Shown: piece by piece, positions 47,817-62,800 of the stretch
Layout: the number at the start of each line of letters is the position of its first letter
How positions within the stretch are numbered: position 1 is the stretch's first letter
Assembly: GCA_030141605.1 (NCBI GenBank)
Contig: JAQGDQ010000001.1
Coordinates: 682,001-746,000, forward strand
Direction of reading: 5' to 3'
DNA length: 64,000 bases
Source: Tubiluchus corallicola
Lineage: Eukaryota > Priapulida > Priapulimorpha > Priapulimorphida > Tubiluchidae
Program-made: the position numbers and the translations under genes
Notes under the pieces: generated by a model
Database searches by the model: none
What the model was told of the DNA's origin: nothing
What the model saw: the letters and a program-made list of their open reading frames with translations, nothing else

Positions 47817-50800
47817 ATGAGCTTCAGTAGTGATGAAGTGAACTTTTTGGTGTACAGATATTTGCAAGAATCAGGTAATATGGTTTTGACCAAACATTGT
47901 GTGCCAGTTGTAATGATGGGCGATTTTGAAATTTTGTAATTCTGTTATAATCTTGTTCTTGTAATTCGATATCACTATTATTCTTTTGCGACGATTTTGT
48001 AGTGTTTTAGCCATTTTTTTCAATTATTATAACCTATAAACTTTTTCACGGCTTTCGTCGCTGTCTGCGTAGGGTTCACGAAATTAGTTTTACAGACACT
48101 CGACAGTTTTTCGTTAGCTACTGTATGAATGCATCACGTGCCAACAAATTTGAAGCTCCCAATTTGCAGCATGAAGATTCCTTTTTTTATTGCTAAAACA
48201 TTACTTTTAGTAGACCTGTGTGTAACACAAATATTTTGCTCTCTATTAATAAGTGCAGAACTATGTTTAGGCCGAGGATAAAAATACTTCAGTTTACGTT
48301 TAATCACCTGGATAATATTTTTTATCGCACACCCGGCCAGGAATTTTACATTTTTTTATATTCTTGTACTTTTATATATATATATATATATGTTCTTGTA
48401 CTTATTTGACACAGTCTCTGACATTTAAAGCTCTGATGCAATAATTATTGTAATGCCGCTGTTTCGGCGAGGATGCAGCCTTGTTTTTCTAGGGTTAACT
48501 TTCAGCCAGGGTTACTATTTTGTATAATACTGATTATGTAATGTATCGTATTGCCTGCCAAATCAGTGTATTAACGGCCGAGTAGTGGTGCCGCTTTTAA
48601 AACTATAATTATCAGATTATACATGCATACCATACAAATAAGAGACTGTGTCATAATCATTAATATATGATAATTTTATATCATAAAACTAAATATCAAG
48701 CAAAATTAAAAAACGAAGCGTGGAAAAATTTGCATTGAAATTTTTTAAAACATTGCAGCTGACCAGTTGGAAATAAACAAACTTTGACTTTCATATGAAT
48801 TTAATATTCCACAATTGACCTCTAAACATTTACAAAGCTCAAAAAAATTTTCCTCCCCTGCTGACAGCTTTTGAGCTCATGAGATAAAACAGGAACAAAT
48901 ATTTTTTTGTAGCCGGCCTTACTGTCTGAGGGGACTGCCTCTAGACGGTTTCGTATGTTATTCCTCTTGTGTCTACCTCGTTGAACGAAAATACATATGA
49001 ATGCAAATGTAGTGAGAACACCTTTCCCGGTTTCATGATCTTATTAATACATTATCCTTCATAATTAGATAGGTTCCACTCTTGCCGCTGTCATAAATAT
49101 TAAGTTAGGCACTGTCATTAGAAGGCTGGATTGTAACAGGAGCACAACTTGCATCGTATCATAAAATTCCAAAAAAAAATTTGAAATATTAGATTTTCTA
49201 ATTTTCGTGCTTAAATTATGCGGTACAGTGATAAGCTGATTAACAACAAGTGCATCTATGCAGTAAAGTACTGTACATGTGATACTGCGTAATTGCAAAT
49301 TGCATTAATTGCAGAATTAATTTCATAAAAATGAAGCAGCCTGGACACTAGGCATTAATGTGTACTTTTATTTTACCATATATATTAGGTGCTCATACAC
49401 AAACAGTTGACTATCATTTAAGCATTAGACAACTCTGTCGCAATACATCTTAGCTGGCCCAGCACGTTGCCAAAATACACCTTTATAGTGTGTAAAAAGA
49501 CTAAATGGTTTTTTTTTGTTTATTGGTACGAACCTCTCTGCTTTCAGTTTTAAATTCTTTTTCTACGTAATAATATATATAAACATCTCTTCTTGCGTGT
49601 TAAAAGCATCTGTGCCAAGCCAGAGCATGTGGATTGCAAATGAAGCCATCAACTGGTCCGAAATTTTATTTTTGGAAGTCTGGAATGTGGCAGATGGTGT
49701 TTTTACTGGTGTATGATGGCTGGCCCGGGTGAGACTGCAGTCACGGTTGCATTAGCACTAGTTAAACAGCATATGTTTGCTGCAGTTGTAGTTAATTATT
49801 GCTTAAAGTACAATCAGTTTAAAGAGTTTGGAAAGTTTGGAAACTTCATTTTGGTAAATTTTGCATAAAGTAGAATCAGTTTCAAGAGTTTGGAAAGTTT
49901 GGAAACTTCATTTTGGTTAATGTTGCTTAAAGTAAAATCAGTTTCAAGAGTTTGGAAAGTTTGGAAACTTCTTTTTTAGTTAATGTCTTAATGAAACTCC
50001 TTGCTGAGGCCTTCAGGCAGAGGAGATTCTCTAGTTAAGAAAATATATAAAAATCTAAATTATAAAAGCAAAAGTATTTATTTGCTTACTTAGTACAACT
50101 GCCGATAGTTTCAAAATGAAATGATTGTTAAAATATTGTCTTACATCTGAGTCATAATGCCCAAACAGAAGCTGTAATTATAAAATTAGTAAAATTTGTA
50201 ATTTATTACGTAAATGTCTGCTACACTTGGTCAACTTTTGTTGCTTGCAACTTGATCACACGTGTGAACAGTTTTCAGTTATAATCAATTGTACTGTTTG
50301 CAGTAACCCAAAACCTTTGTCTCCAGAACTATCAAAATCTTTCCATACATGAGTATTCCTGGTGGTCAATAGAATAGCTTCACAAGGTAGAGGATAATTA
50401 AAATTGTTGAAAATTATCGTAGACATGAAATTCTGTCACTTATATATGTATTTAAAATCATTTGGTGACTGTTGTAAAAATTAAGTGATAATATACTTGT
50501 ATTTTTGCATGGTTAATACATCTGTAACAGAAAATTCTAACTGTTAGACTAACACTAGTTTTTTCTCTGTGGTTTTGATCTTAATTATTTTGATTTTTAA
50601 TAGGCCTATCTCATACCTGTGAAATAGAAAGCTTAAAACTAAAAAGAAAACATAAACAATTATGGCGTGTACTATACATGCAATTGCATATTGAAAATTT
50701 TGCTAATGTTTTATATAAATTAGTAACTTTGAATAACGCAAAAATGCATTTCAGTCTTCAGCTGCACCCTAGGCTTATTCTGTGCATATTTGCAGCTAGC

Positions 50801-53800
50801 TCATACCAGTTATATTTTTTGTGCATACCTCTTTATCTGGTGCATCAGTATAAATGTTTTGAGGCTTTGGATTTATCACTAAGTGTTATGTCATTCACGC
50901 ATAAAACCTAAAACTTGTTGCAACTTACAGCTGGCATCTCACATAAATTAAATAAATGCACCTTAATGTAGGCATTCATTTGTCAGTTGAGTAGTGCTGG
51001 AGTTTCGGCAACTACTCTTTACAAAGAAATCTAATAAGAAATAGAATATTTTATTAGAGCTCAGTTGATAAAATAATTCTCACATACAAGTGCTGCATCT
51101 GGAAAATACAAGTAGTACTATACTTTGAAATTACTTTGCAAAAATCATTGATTATAAGCTAATTATAGAATGCCTAATCAACTCGTCTATACGTGTTTAC
51201 TGGCAATTACTGCTGTTTGGAACAACAACTATTTTAAACTAATGATATTTTGTCTCAATCATATATGTATATATATGCCCATGTCATTCACCTATATCAC
51301 TTAGCCATCTTACTGTGCATCTTACTTAAATCAAAATTTGTGCAAGATTTTTTTTTGTATTTCTGTTAACTTAAACTGTAGCAAACGAGTAGACTATCTG
51401 CTTATATACACTAAATGAAGAACTTTTCACTGACAAAAGCTAGTAAAGGATAAAAAAACTTACTCAAGGCACTGGTAAGTTATTTATAAAAAATCTCAAT
51501 TACTGTGGTACTTTAAACCTTTAAAATGAAAATTTATGTATCTGGAGGAATAATTTTGCAATCTGTTCAATGACAGATTTTAGATGTTCGTGCATTTACA
51601 CCTATTGTAGTTCCTGCTGATGTTGGATTGATTACTTGATAGCTTAGCTTTTGCTGATCAGTAGTCATTTATCAGTTTCTTTTTGTCAAATTTTGTACTG
51701 TTTTGTACAGTAGGCTATATTAGGCATGAATAACTCTCAATTAATTTGATAAGTCAATTTTTGTAGCATAAAAATGTTGTAGGTTAGTGTGATTTTCAGC
51801 CACAAGTTTGGAGGTGGCTAAACAATATATATATAAGCACCACAAGATTCCAGCTGTTGGTAATTTACCTGTGCACTTCAGCTGGCATGTTTACATGAAT
51901 AGTATGAAGGATAAAGTACAACAAACTGCTAATATTTGCTAGTTCCTTTAAATATTAAATATCAGATTGCTTTCAGCATTAATTACTATTGTTTTATTCA
52001 TTAATCTTCTGTGAAAGTGATGCATAAAATTAATTTTGCTGCTTAAGACGGTGGTCCATGACCACTGATTGTGGTACTTCATTTGTGGCCAAATTTCAAT
52101 TTTGTGGTGCCTGTAGATCAGATTTTCAACATAGTATTGGACAGTAACTAAATCCATAAAGTTTTAGCATTAGTTTGTCACTACTCTTTATAAGTTATTA
52201 ATTTACCAACCTACAAATGGCTTTGGAGATATTTTTGTATCTAGACCTATTTCTGGTATATGTGTAAATATTACATTAAATAATAATGACTATTTAATTT
52301 TCAGGATTTTTGCATGCTGCTTATACATTTGGCGTTGAAAGTCACATCAGCCAGTCAAACATAAATGGAGCTCTAGTCCCTCCAGCAGCTCTGCTAAATA
52401 TTATACAAAAAGGTCTGCAATATACAGAGGCAGAAATTAGTCTCAGCGAGGTGAGTTTGCTACTGATTTTTTTCTAACTAGCCTGTTTGTTTAGAATGTC
52501 CTTTACCATGGAGTTGTGGAATTCATGAATATGTCATTTAGAACGTTTCTTCTTGCCATGAAATCCGTTTTATCTTTAGAGTAATTTTATTGGCTATATA
52601 AAAATTGGTTAAAAACATATTACACAAACAATAAGAACGAGAACAAGATTGCGGTGAAATAGACAGCTTTTCAGAGTTTCTTCGCAAGTAACACAAACAT
52701 AATTACACTTTTTTATAATGTTATATGGAGGATGTTCCTCATAGCTTTCTTTTCATTGATTTTCATTGGCTTTCACTGTTTTGAGCCTTTGACAAATTTA
52801 GCGAATTTTTAAAATACGTGGTCGTATGTATAATTTTTCAGGATTCGTCAGAGCATCCCATCGAACCATTGTCACTGATAGATGCAGTGATTCCTGATGT
52901 TGTGGCGCAACGGCAAAAGCAGCACGCGAAAGCACATGCGGAGAAGGCTGCATCCCAAGTAGCATCGAATACTAGCACAAACGGCGAGGACAGTGGAATC
53001 TGTAAATTTAACAAATTTTATGACTGCATAATGTGCCACATAACCCACGTTAATGCATATTTTCTTGTGTTTATGAATAAAATTGTGTGGTTGTGGTTGT
53101 TATTTCAACTTTTAATCAATTTACTCCTCTGTTTACCCTTTTGCTTTTTTATAACACACCCAGTAGAAGCTTTATTTATTATATAAGGCACATAGTGTTT
53201 TACTACAACTTGTGTGTATGGTAACTAAGTATTTATCTTTAACACTGTTACTTAAATTTGCTTGGTATTGAAGTCTGTAATACTCTGATATGTAAGCAAC
53301 CATTGATTTTTTTGTTGTTGTTTTCAGCCAATCACGTCGATGCCATGGATGTCGATGACTCGATAGCAATTCCATCTAATAAAGCCCGGGCGTTACGAGG
53401 GCACGAATCTGAAGTTTTCATTTGTGCGTGGAATCCAGTAAAGGATTTGTTAGCATCTGGGTAAGAATCACCCGATTTAATATTAGTATTAGTGTGACTG
53501 TTATCTTACCATAGCATATAGTCTAGCTGTCACTGAATGAAAGAAGGCCTGGAAATGACATACCTGGACATTATCACTAGTTGACATTTTTTCAAGAGTA
53601 ATTAATTACAATGTCCAGGTTAAATGAAAATTCGGGTTAAGGCATTACTTTTTAATCACTTCCTGCTTCTTAGTACATTTGACAGTAGTCCATTTAACTG
53701 TCCATTTCACTTTTTTCCAAACATTATGTTAATTGTAATACAGGTAAATGTTGAAAAGCAATTAAATATACTAAGCATGACAGCAAACTGCTAAATGTCC

Positions 53801-56800
53801 TGTAGTAAACTCTCCATAACTGAAATTGCTTATTATATTACAATTTGATTGTCAATATTTGAGCCATAAGCTGATTAAACTGATGCTTCTTTGTATATGA
53901 ACATTATCCTAGACCTTGCCCTAAAGTCCTAAATTTTGTTCTCACCCATAAATGAACTCTTGACTTTTGTTAATAGTACCTTTCTAATAATTATTTTTCA
54001 GTATTTTAAAAGTTTGGAGCTTGTAAATGAATTTTATTTGTACTTTATCATCGAAGCTAACTTGAGCTCTGAAAATAAACATTCTCAATTCTATTCATTG
54101 TGAGCCAGTAAGATGCACATTTATTCTTATATTTACTCTTATGGTCAATACACAGCTACGTTTATAACAAGCGTGATCTATTGTCAGTCATCATGCACTC
54201 AGCAGTCGAGCAAATTTTGTTTTTTTTAGTTTAGAGCATATAGGACTAAATGAGAGTTTCAATGGAGCAACTTCTTATGGGTGTCTGAGGAAATTAAGAA
54301 AAGTGTATAAGCTAGCAGATAGGCTTGATTTGATTAACAAGCTGAGATTTTGCTGACAATACTGTACCCTTGGCTGAGAGCTGAGAGAGAATTTTTTATG
54401 CTCGCATGTCAGTTACAAACTTACTAGAGAATACGTTTCTGGAGAAATTTCATGACCATATAGGAAAAGTTTCATAACTAACGACTTATGCAGATGCTTG
54501 TAACTGACTACCTGGAGTAGGGCTGATCATATTTTCGCAATATTGCGGCAGTGTAATTTATTATTAATATTAATAGGAATTAATATATTAATAGTACTAA
54601 TAGTAATTACTACGAGATTACTTGTAGTAATCCTCTATTTTCAATTAGTACATATTACTTTCTAATTTATATTTAAATCTTATTAATCATTGTTTTAACT
54701 GTTACCTTAGTGATAAATACAAATAACTTTCTTCTTCATACATACTGTTGCCATCTAAATACATTGCAACACTAAGCACTTATTGTGTCAGCTGAATTCT
54801 TAATATACTGACACGGTTATTTTTTAAATCATTTATGATGAAATAATTTAGGTCTGGAGACTCTACTGCACGAATCTGGAATCTGTGTGAAAACAACACA
54901 AGCAGTTCCCCCCAGCTGGTGTTACAACACTGTATACAACGTGGTGGAACAGAAGTCCCCAGTAATAAAGATGTAACCTCATTAGACTGGAATGTAAGCA
55001 CTTATTTGTGGTTGTTTACGTATCAGATTTAAATGTCAAAGAGCAGCAGTTTCGAATGTTAGGCTTGTTATTCCAATAAATACATTTGATAACATTATTA
55101 CTGTGCTGTGTTCTTGTTAACTAGGAGATTGTGTATTCCATGCAAAATGATAGTAGCAAAATAATAGTTGTGCTAGTTTTTTTTTTATTTTTTTTTATTT
55201 TCATACTATGATAAATTAACACATGGGGAACAAAAATGTTTGTAAAATACTGTTTATTTGCCTTATAATTTACTAATGCACTATAAAATGGATCTTGACT
55301 TTGCACATTAGCACTCACTGACTCCTTTGCAGTTCAAAATTGAATGGCTGTTAAGACCTACAATCTGTTGCTTTGAAAATGCAATAAAAAATATTTACAA
55401 ACCTTTGCTGCATTTAGTTTTGAAATTTATATATATATATATAATTTAAATTTATATGGAAATTTATATTTGTTGTGAAAATGATTGCCTTCTGTGTTTG
55501 TAGTTTTTTGGAGTTTATTACATACTAATAAACTGTATTATAAATATAGCTTTCAAAGATAATATTTGCTTAAAAAATATTTATTCTGATATTTGTTTTT
55601 TGAGCAGTCGCCATTGTAGGTACGAAAAAATTGATATATATTTTTTGATTTTTATATTTGTAGTGTGATGGAAAATTTTTAGCGACAGGTTCATATGACG
55701 GTTTTGCGAGAATATGGACTAATGAAGGTATGAGAGAAAATAATAGTTAAATGCAGTTATAATATGTCTAAAATAAATTAAGAATATTTTGTGTGAGAAT
55801 AGTTCATACCTGCTTTGTTTTCAAACCCTTTTTGTCATCTACTTTTATAAAAATTACGAATGAAAATATGTATAAATAGTGTACTTAAGTAATACTAGCA
55901 AACATCATTCAACCAGAGGGTGTCCACCTTGTGACAGCCAATCACTTCTCTTTTTGTGCTCTTACCTGATCGGCCACTGCCTTATAACAAGCTCTACTCA
56001 CAAACGGACATGGAGAATGTATTGAAATATACTGCGAGAGCAAACGTCAAGTGTGTTTATTATTAAAATTTCTATTTTTTCAACTGCAAAATTTCTGTAA
56101 CTAAAATTTGTTTAGCACTACAACAGAGACATTGTAGCAGCGAAACGTGCTTGAAAATATAGTAATGCAGATATGTAGTGCCTGGAAAGCTTAGATGAAA
56201 GAGTCCAAGTTTCTTCAAGCCAAAAAATAAACAAACTTGCTGCTGTTTCAAGTTTCTCCTAACTTGAGAGACAGCATGAGCTGAACCATTTCACATTAAT
56301 AAAAACCCTGTTCATTCCAAGGTAATTCGTTTCCTGTTTTTTAATTTAAGCTTTTATGTTGTTACATGAGATTGCTACTATACTGCTAGATTGCTAAGTA
56401 CTACTATACAGCTTAAAATAGCATTAATACTTGTTAAGGTTGAATGTCCAGTATTTGATAAACCTCTTAATAATTATTGACAAAGTTAATCTGAGGTAGC
56501 TAACTTATATTGTTTAAACCCATATTGCTTATACTGTTGGCGCCATTTATTAAATTCATGGTTAATAGAATCAGTTGCGTAGTTGACTCAAAAATGCCTG
56601 GTATGGACTGCCACTCCCGTTCAAATATATATATATATATAAACCACCAGCAATTGACTCGAATAGCTCCGCATAATTGACTCGAAATTTTGCTTCACAT
56701 ACTTAAAATCATACAGTTGTATGTGACCAAAAAACTTTTACGACTTTTATGTCATCTTTACATCGATTTTGTGCGCTACTATTGTACGTAGAAACAGTCA

Positions 56801-59800
56801 TGTTAAGAACAGCATTGATTTGTAAGCAGGCACGTTCATCATATGCTAGCTAGAGGTTTTGCTTTATGCCTGCCACCCGTTCATCCGCTTCAGTTAACCT
56901 CGTTGTTTCTGGAATATAAATTTAATTACTTGCCTTGCAATTTGCTTTTGAAACTCCTGCTGCTTTTCACGGGTTAACATGGTCTTCACCAGTTGCGGCT
57001 CAAATACTAAGTGCAGGGTGTTACTAACTAGTAACAAAGTGTATCATTTTCAACATACGTGCGGCATGCAGCGGCAGATTTTCAACGTTTTTATCAGTAT
57101 GAGAATTTGATAAGCTGTTTAGTGAAGAAATGAAGTAACTGACCTTGCACAAATTTTTGTAATTTTTAATGTTTAATTTTAAGATTTGGCGGTTTTTCAT
57201 TTTTTTTATTAATTCACTTAATATTAATTAGTATCTTAAATAATTGCAAACAGGAATTTTGGCATTTAGTTCATTTCTAAAATTCAATGAAAGCCTGTGC
57301 TGTGAATACTAAGGCAATGAGTGATGACTCATACTTCTATAGTAGTAATGCTACACACGTCTGCTAATAATCCACTTTCATCCCTAAGTGAATTTATTAA
57401 GCATTGCCTACTATACTGGTCTTTTAGACTATTGAAGCATAAGCTTTTTATGCTTAATGAAATAAGTGAGTAATTTTCATCAATTGCTTCACAATTTCTT
57501 GTAGTTCGGAAAATACGTACGTAACAGTGATACGTGTTCTGGAATAATTGCCACCGAACATGCATATAATTCTTCACGTTTTTCTAGTTTGCCTATAGAT
57601 TTTATTTCGTAGCAACTGTCAACTAGCACAAGTTTGTGAGACTCAGCCATGCAGGCGGATCTGTCTGTACCAAACCTGATTTATCGATTAATTGTCTTGC
57701 CTGTATAATAGTGAATAAATATGTGTTTGTTTTTCAGGACGGTTATATAGCACATTAGGTCAACATAAAGGTCCCATCTTTGCCTTAAAGTGGAACAAAG
57801 ATGGAAACTACATTTTGAGTGCAGGAGTAGATAAAGTAATTAGAGTATTTTTTTAATAATTTAGTGAGTCATTTTTGTCACTTTAGAAATTTCATTGTGC
57901 CTGTTGTAGTACTTGTTTCTTCTTTTGGCCATGCTAATATCTTCTCACAATTTTTTTTGTAAAATTTGAAAACATTAACACTTAAAAGCTATTAACATAT
58001 TAACAGGATACATGCAATCCTTACTGTGATCAGATGGCATATGTTATCTTAAGTAAGTAAATGCACAGGTGTGTCTAGGAAAGTCAGTTAATTCCTTATA
58101 TCATTATAGGTAACATAGGTAAGTCTTAAAATCACGTGACAGGTCTAGAGCTGGTCTAATTACCAAACAAGCAAGGGGGAAAGGATATTCTATGTTTGCA
58201 AGGATACGAGTAGAGAATATAGAGTATAGTAGGTCATTACTCATTTATTCATAGAAAAGTATAGCCAGTAGCCAAAAATTCCACACAGTGCATACTGCAT
58301 TATTTTTTGTCAAATAATGTTATATTAGCTGTTTCAAGATGGCAGAGAATTAGCTGAAACTTCAGATTCTGCAAATTTCAATTTTTGCCTATAATTTAGA
58401 CTACTGTGCCTAATTAGCAATTATGATTTAAAAAAAATTATAGTGGAATTTGTAGGGCTTGAAAACATCTACAAAATGGTTTAAAGTTTGTATGTTTAGC
58501 GCATTTCCAAAACAAGTATATGAGCACTTAAAACGTGGGCATTTTTACATGGTCGTTAGAGAAATTCATATTTGTTAACATGTAGCTTTTAAGTGTTAAA
58601 TTACTATAGGTCTGTTGCAATTATTCGTTTTTAAATATTTCGCTTTTTTGGCAGATTTCACCGGATCGTTTACAGTTGATTATAAGTTCGAAATCCAGTT
58701 TTGTAATTCGATTCAAATAAAAAAATATAAAATCTTAAATATGTCATTATTCACTGAACTAAACAATCGGTGTATGGCACTAAATTCTTTAGTCTTCTAT
58801 TATTTTTCATTTATGTAAATTTTTATAAAATGATTTCATAATTCTTTAGTTTTAGCTACATAAAACTAAAGCCAATTTAACTTTTAACTCTGAACATCTA
58901 TGTACAAGAGTGTGTTAAACCGACAATAATATTGTTTTTATCACATTGCGAAAGTGCGGTTTTTCTTAATAAACTGTAATTTGCCAAGCAAAATAAAATT
59001 GTTTCAGTACACATTTTAAAAAAATTCAAAACAATTTTATGCCAGCTAACTGAAGTCCTATCAAGCCAAACAGCTAAGAAAGAGAAAATTCTCAGTAGAT
59101 CAAATAAGTATGAGCCAAATGACAAAAAGGTTTTTGCGGGATTTGTAACAATGTATGCAAATATCTTGTAATGATCTGTAGCATGTATAATAGCCGTAAA
59201 ATAATTGTTGTTTTGCTTTCAGCGTGCTTATGGAGTGATTTAATCTAACTAAGCTTTTAAATTGTGCAATACTAGTTTCTGCGGATCCTATCAAATTGTT
59301 CATTTATTCCTGTTGTTTTTGCAGACAACTATAATTTGGGATGCTAGCTCAGGGAAGTGTACGCAACAGTTTGCCTTTCATAGTGGTGAGTACATGCACA
59401 TTCAAGTGAAAAATGAAAATGAAAAATTTTCACTGCTTAAATTTAAAGATTACTTGTTAACAGTAGTTCAGGTAAAGTTGCTTTTGATCAAGTTTATGTC
59501 CAACACTGCCCTTTCTCAGCAGTTGCTCTTTAATTTTCAATCTCAGTTGTAGGATTTATATGAATTAGTGGTTCATGAATTCTTTGATTCTTCTAAATTA
59601 ACATGTCATGTTAAGCAGTTGCTGAAGTGTAATCATAATTAACACAATTCTCTTGACTGTCTTAATTTATGATCTGTGAAAAATTTATAAGAAAAGTCTG
59701 TTAGTTTACTCACAATGTTATGTTTAATTGCACTTTTTAACAGCACTTCCATGCCACATGATTTTAACACCAAATCAGGTTGATGAGAGTGTAACAGAAA

Positions 59801-62800
59801 TTAGCCTATATTAGTGCTGCGACTGATTGGTTCAATTTAGTAGATTATAATTGTTTTGAGTTTTCATTTCCTATCATGGTTTAGTTTTTTAAGCTACTAA
59901 CGCAGATTGTTGTAATGAAAAGTTCACAAAATCGCTCCATAAATATAGCAATCATTGCACAAAAATCAAGTTATATGGCACCATATTTGCACTGCTTAGA
60001 CATGAAGGTTTTTCATAAACACATAACACAAACACAGTTTTTGAGTACGTGATTGGCTATCGAATTATTTTTATCTAGCTAATAATAGTCGTGAAAATGC
60101 AACCGATGTCTCACGGCTGTTAGCTATCACACCTTAAGAATGTAGAATAAGCTATACACGTTAATGTTGGAATGCAATAATACATATTTACGATTATTTG
60201 TGGAAAAATACCGTAACGACTGATAACGTTTTTTGTTTCAGCACCAGCACTGGATGTAGACTGGCAGAGTAATGAAAGTTTTGCATCGTGTTCTACAGAT
60301 GAGCGAATACACGTATGCAAACTTGGCGTAGACAAACCCATAAAAACATTCCAGGGACACACCGTAAGTTAAAACAAAGTATTTGCATAATTGTGCGTGA
60401 CCAATCATGACACTTTTCCATCCACTCCATGCTGCAAATGTTTATCCCAGTTCTTAAAACTAATGTAATACAATACGTAGTTCAAGAAACCATACAAAAT
60501 TCCTATTTTTGCTATTATTCCTAGTTTCTGAGCAAGGAAGATTTTGCCCTTTCATCACCCTCCTTTGATATGCCATTTTTATGATATCCAGCCAAAACCC
60601 ATTTTATTTGGTGTGAGTAGAAATTTACTGCCATGTATACTTCATTTTAGTCAATTATGTGGCAAACTGGATAAAATTGTTATTTCTCATGTTGTTTATT
60701 TTGTTCATTTATCTAGTGTTTTGACTGCTGTAAATTCTGTCTTTCAAAAAAGTTTTGTAAATTTAAGCCAAGATAGAATCGAACCAGTGACGTGTAAAAG
60801 TAATAATTTGGAAATTAATAGCAAGGAGTGGGAGGAGTGTATGTAAGAAAAAATCGAGACCCCACAAAGATGGTTGTTAATCAAGTATGATCCTGATTTT
60901 GTTGCCTTATTTTCATTTCCTGACCAGTGAAATTAATTTATAGATTCTAGCACTAAACAAACAAACAAGTGCAAGAACAAGAAACTGACATTCTCAAACG
61001 GCAAATGAATTCTCAAACATTCATTTAACAAATGAGGCGAAAATATGAAATGATTGCGAAAAAGACAGTTTTACAAAATAAGAAACACATTTTAATTAAG
61101 CAAAATTTAAATTGTGGTGAAAAAATCTTTGTGAAGTTGATAGAAACCGCAAGCAAAAAACTCAAGTTGTCCATTGTAAAACAAATGAGAATCAGCGTTT
61201 TAGGCTAAGCCACCACCATGCAAGAACCACTAAAAATTTAATCATTTGGCGAGTTAAAAAATAGAACTAAAGCATGTTTTTGCACTTTGTTCGTTTGTCC
61301 TGGTGTCATTCTCATTGTTGCTTAGAATGAGGTGAATGCTATCAAGTGGGATCCACAAGGTGTGTTGTTAGCGTCTTGTTCGGATGATATGACATTAAAG
61401 GTATGCCTTTATTTAAGTTTGCTTGATAGACAAGAAAAAATTTTAGTGAAACACTTTTGCAAATTTATTGCAAGTTTTATCTAGTGATTTTAAAAAATAG
61501 AATATTCAGCTTATCTGTAGAATTACTACTTCCAGTTATATTCATTTGTTAACTAACTAGTTAAATTGTACAAAATTTGCTAATTAACTTTATAATTCAC
61601 ACGTGTTATGCTATTTTTTTTTACAATGCATCATGCTATACTTCTGCGTAAAATTATTTATTGCATTTTTACGTTCATGAAGGAGTGTTATTCTTATTCT
61701 ATATACATATCTAATTGTTGCGAAATTGAATATTTTGTCCCATGTAACAAAATTCTTGGCCACGTAACAGTTTGTGTGATATTTCTACACATTGTTATGT
61801 GGTAAATTAATGACATTTTAGTTATTTTCATAAAATGCAGCATGAATATCTTTAATAGCATTACTTTCTGATTTTTTATTTTGTACCTTGGCACATATGC
61901 TTTTCGTTTATTCTTAGTTTATGTTATGGAATTCAATATTGGATTAAAATTAATAATGTTTGTGAATGTGCGAAATCGTATGGAATTTTTACTGCCGTGA
62001 GACTATTAACATTTTTGCATTTTTTTATTTTTTCATTTCATTTTATTTTTTCAGATGATTAAATCTTATGTAATTTTTTGTTTCAGATCTGGAGTATGAA
62101 GCAAGAATCATGCGTACATGACTTGCAAGCGCATTCTAAGGAAATTTATACAATTAAATGGAGTCCCACAGGTCCAGGAACAAATAATCCAAACATGAGT
62201 TTAGTATTAGCTAGGTAAGTATCCTGCCAGCTTAAAACATGACATTCAGGAGAAACTACTGTTCACTAGCATATTAAACGAAAAAGTCCTAGGTGGGAAA
62301 TTTTTGCTTTACTTTTTAACTAGAGTACTGTCAACGTGACAGATGTATCAAAATATGTCATACAGTCTACAGTTATAGCATATATTTTGGTCATCATTTT
62401 TTGTGTGAAATAAAGATAGTGTTATTGACTAAATTTTATTTAAAAATATGATGGTTTCAGTGCATCATTTGACTCGACTGTCCGATTATGGGATGTTGAA
62501 CAGGGGGCCTGTAAACACACGTTAACCAAACATCAAGAGCCTGTATATAGTGTGGCCTTTAGTCCAGATGGAAAATATCTCGCCAGTGGCTCATTTGATA
62601 GATGTGTTTATATATGGTCTGTACAGGTAAGCTTTACAAGTCTCTTATGTTTGACGTTCTCATGTTTGTGATGGACACTATTATAGTGACATTTTTCTTT
62701 TTTCTATTGTGCTTCAATCTGTTACATTAGTTGGTTAGGTAAAGGGATACTACCTTTTGTGTTTTACTTACGGTTTGCAGCAATCCATAGAGCAGTTACC

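Noticed and set aside
48361-48403. TTCTTGTACTT flanking a (TA)n run, resembling a target-site duplication
   Set aside because: An 11-base repeat around a pure microsatellite is better explained by slippage; no element lies between.
60770-60810. B-box-like GGTTCGATTC on the minus strand
   Set aside because: No A box at the right distance and no tRNA fold.
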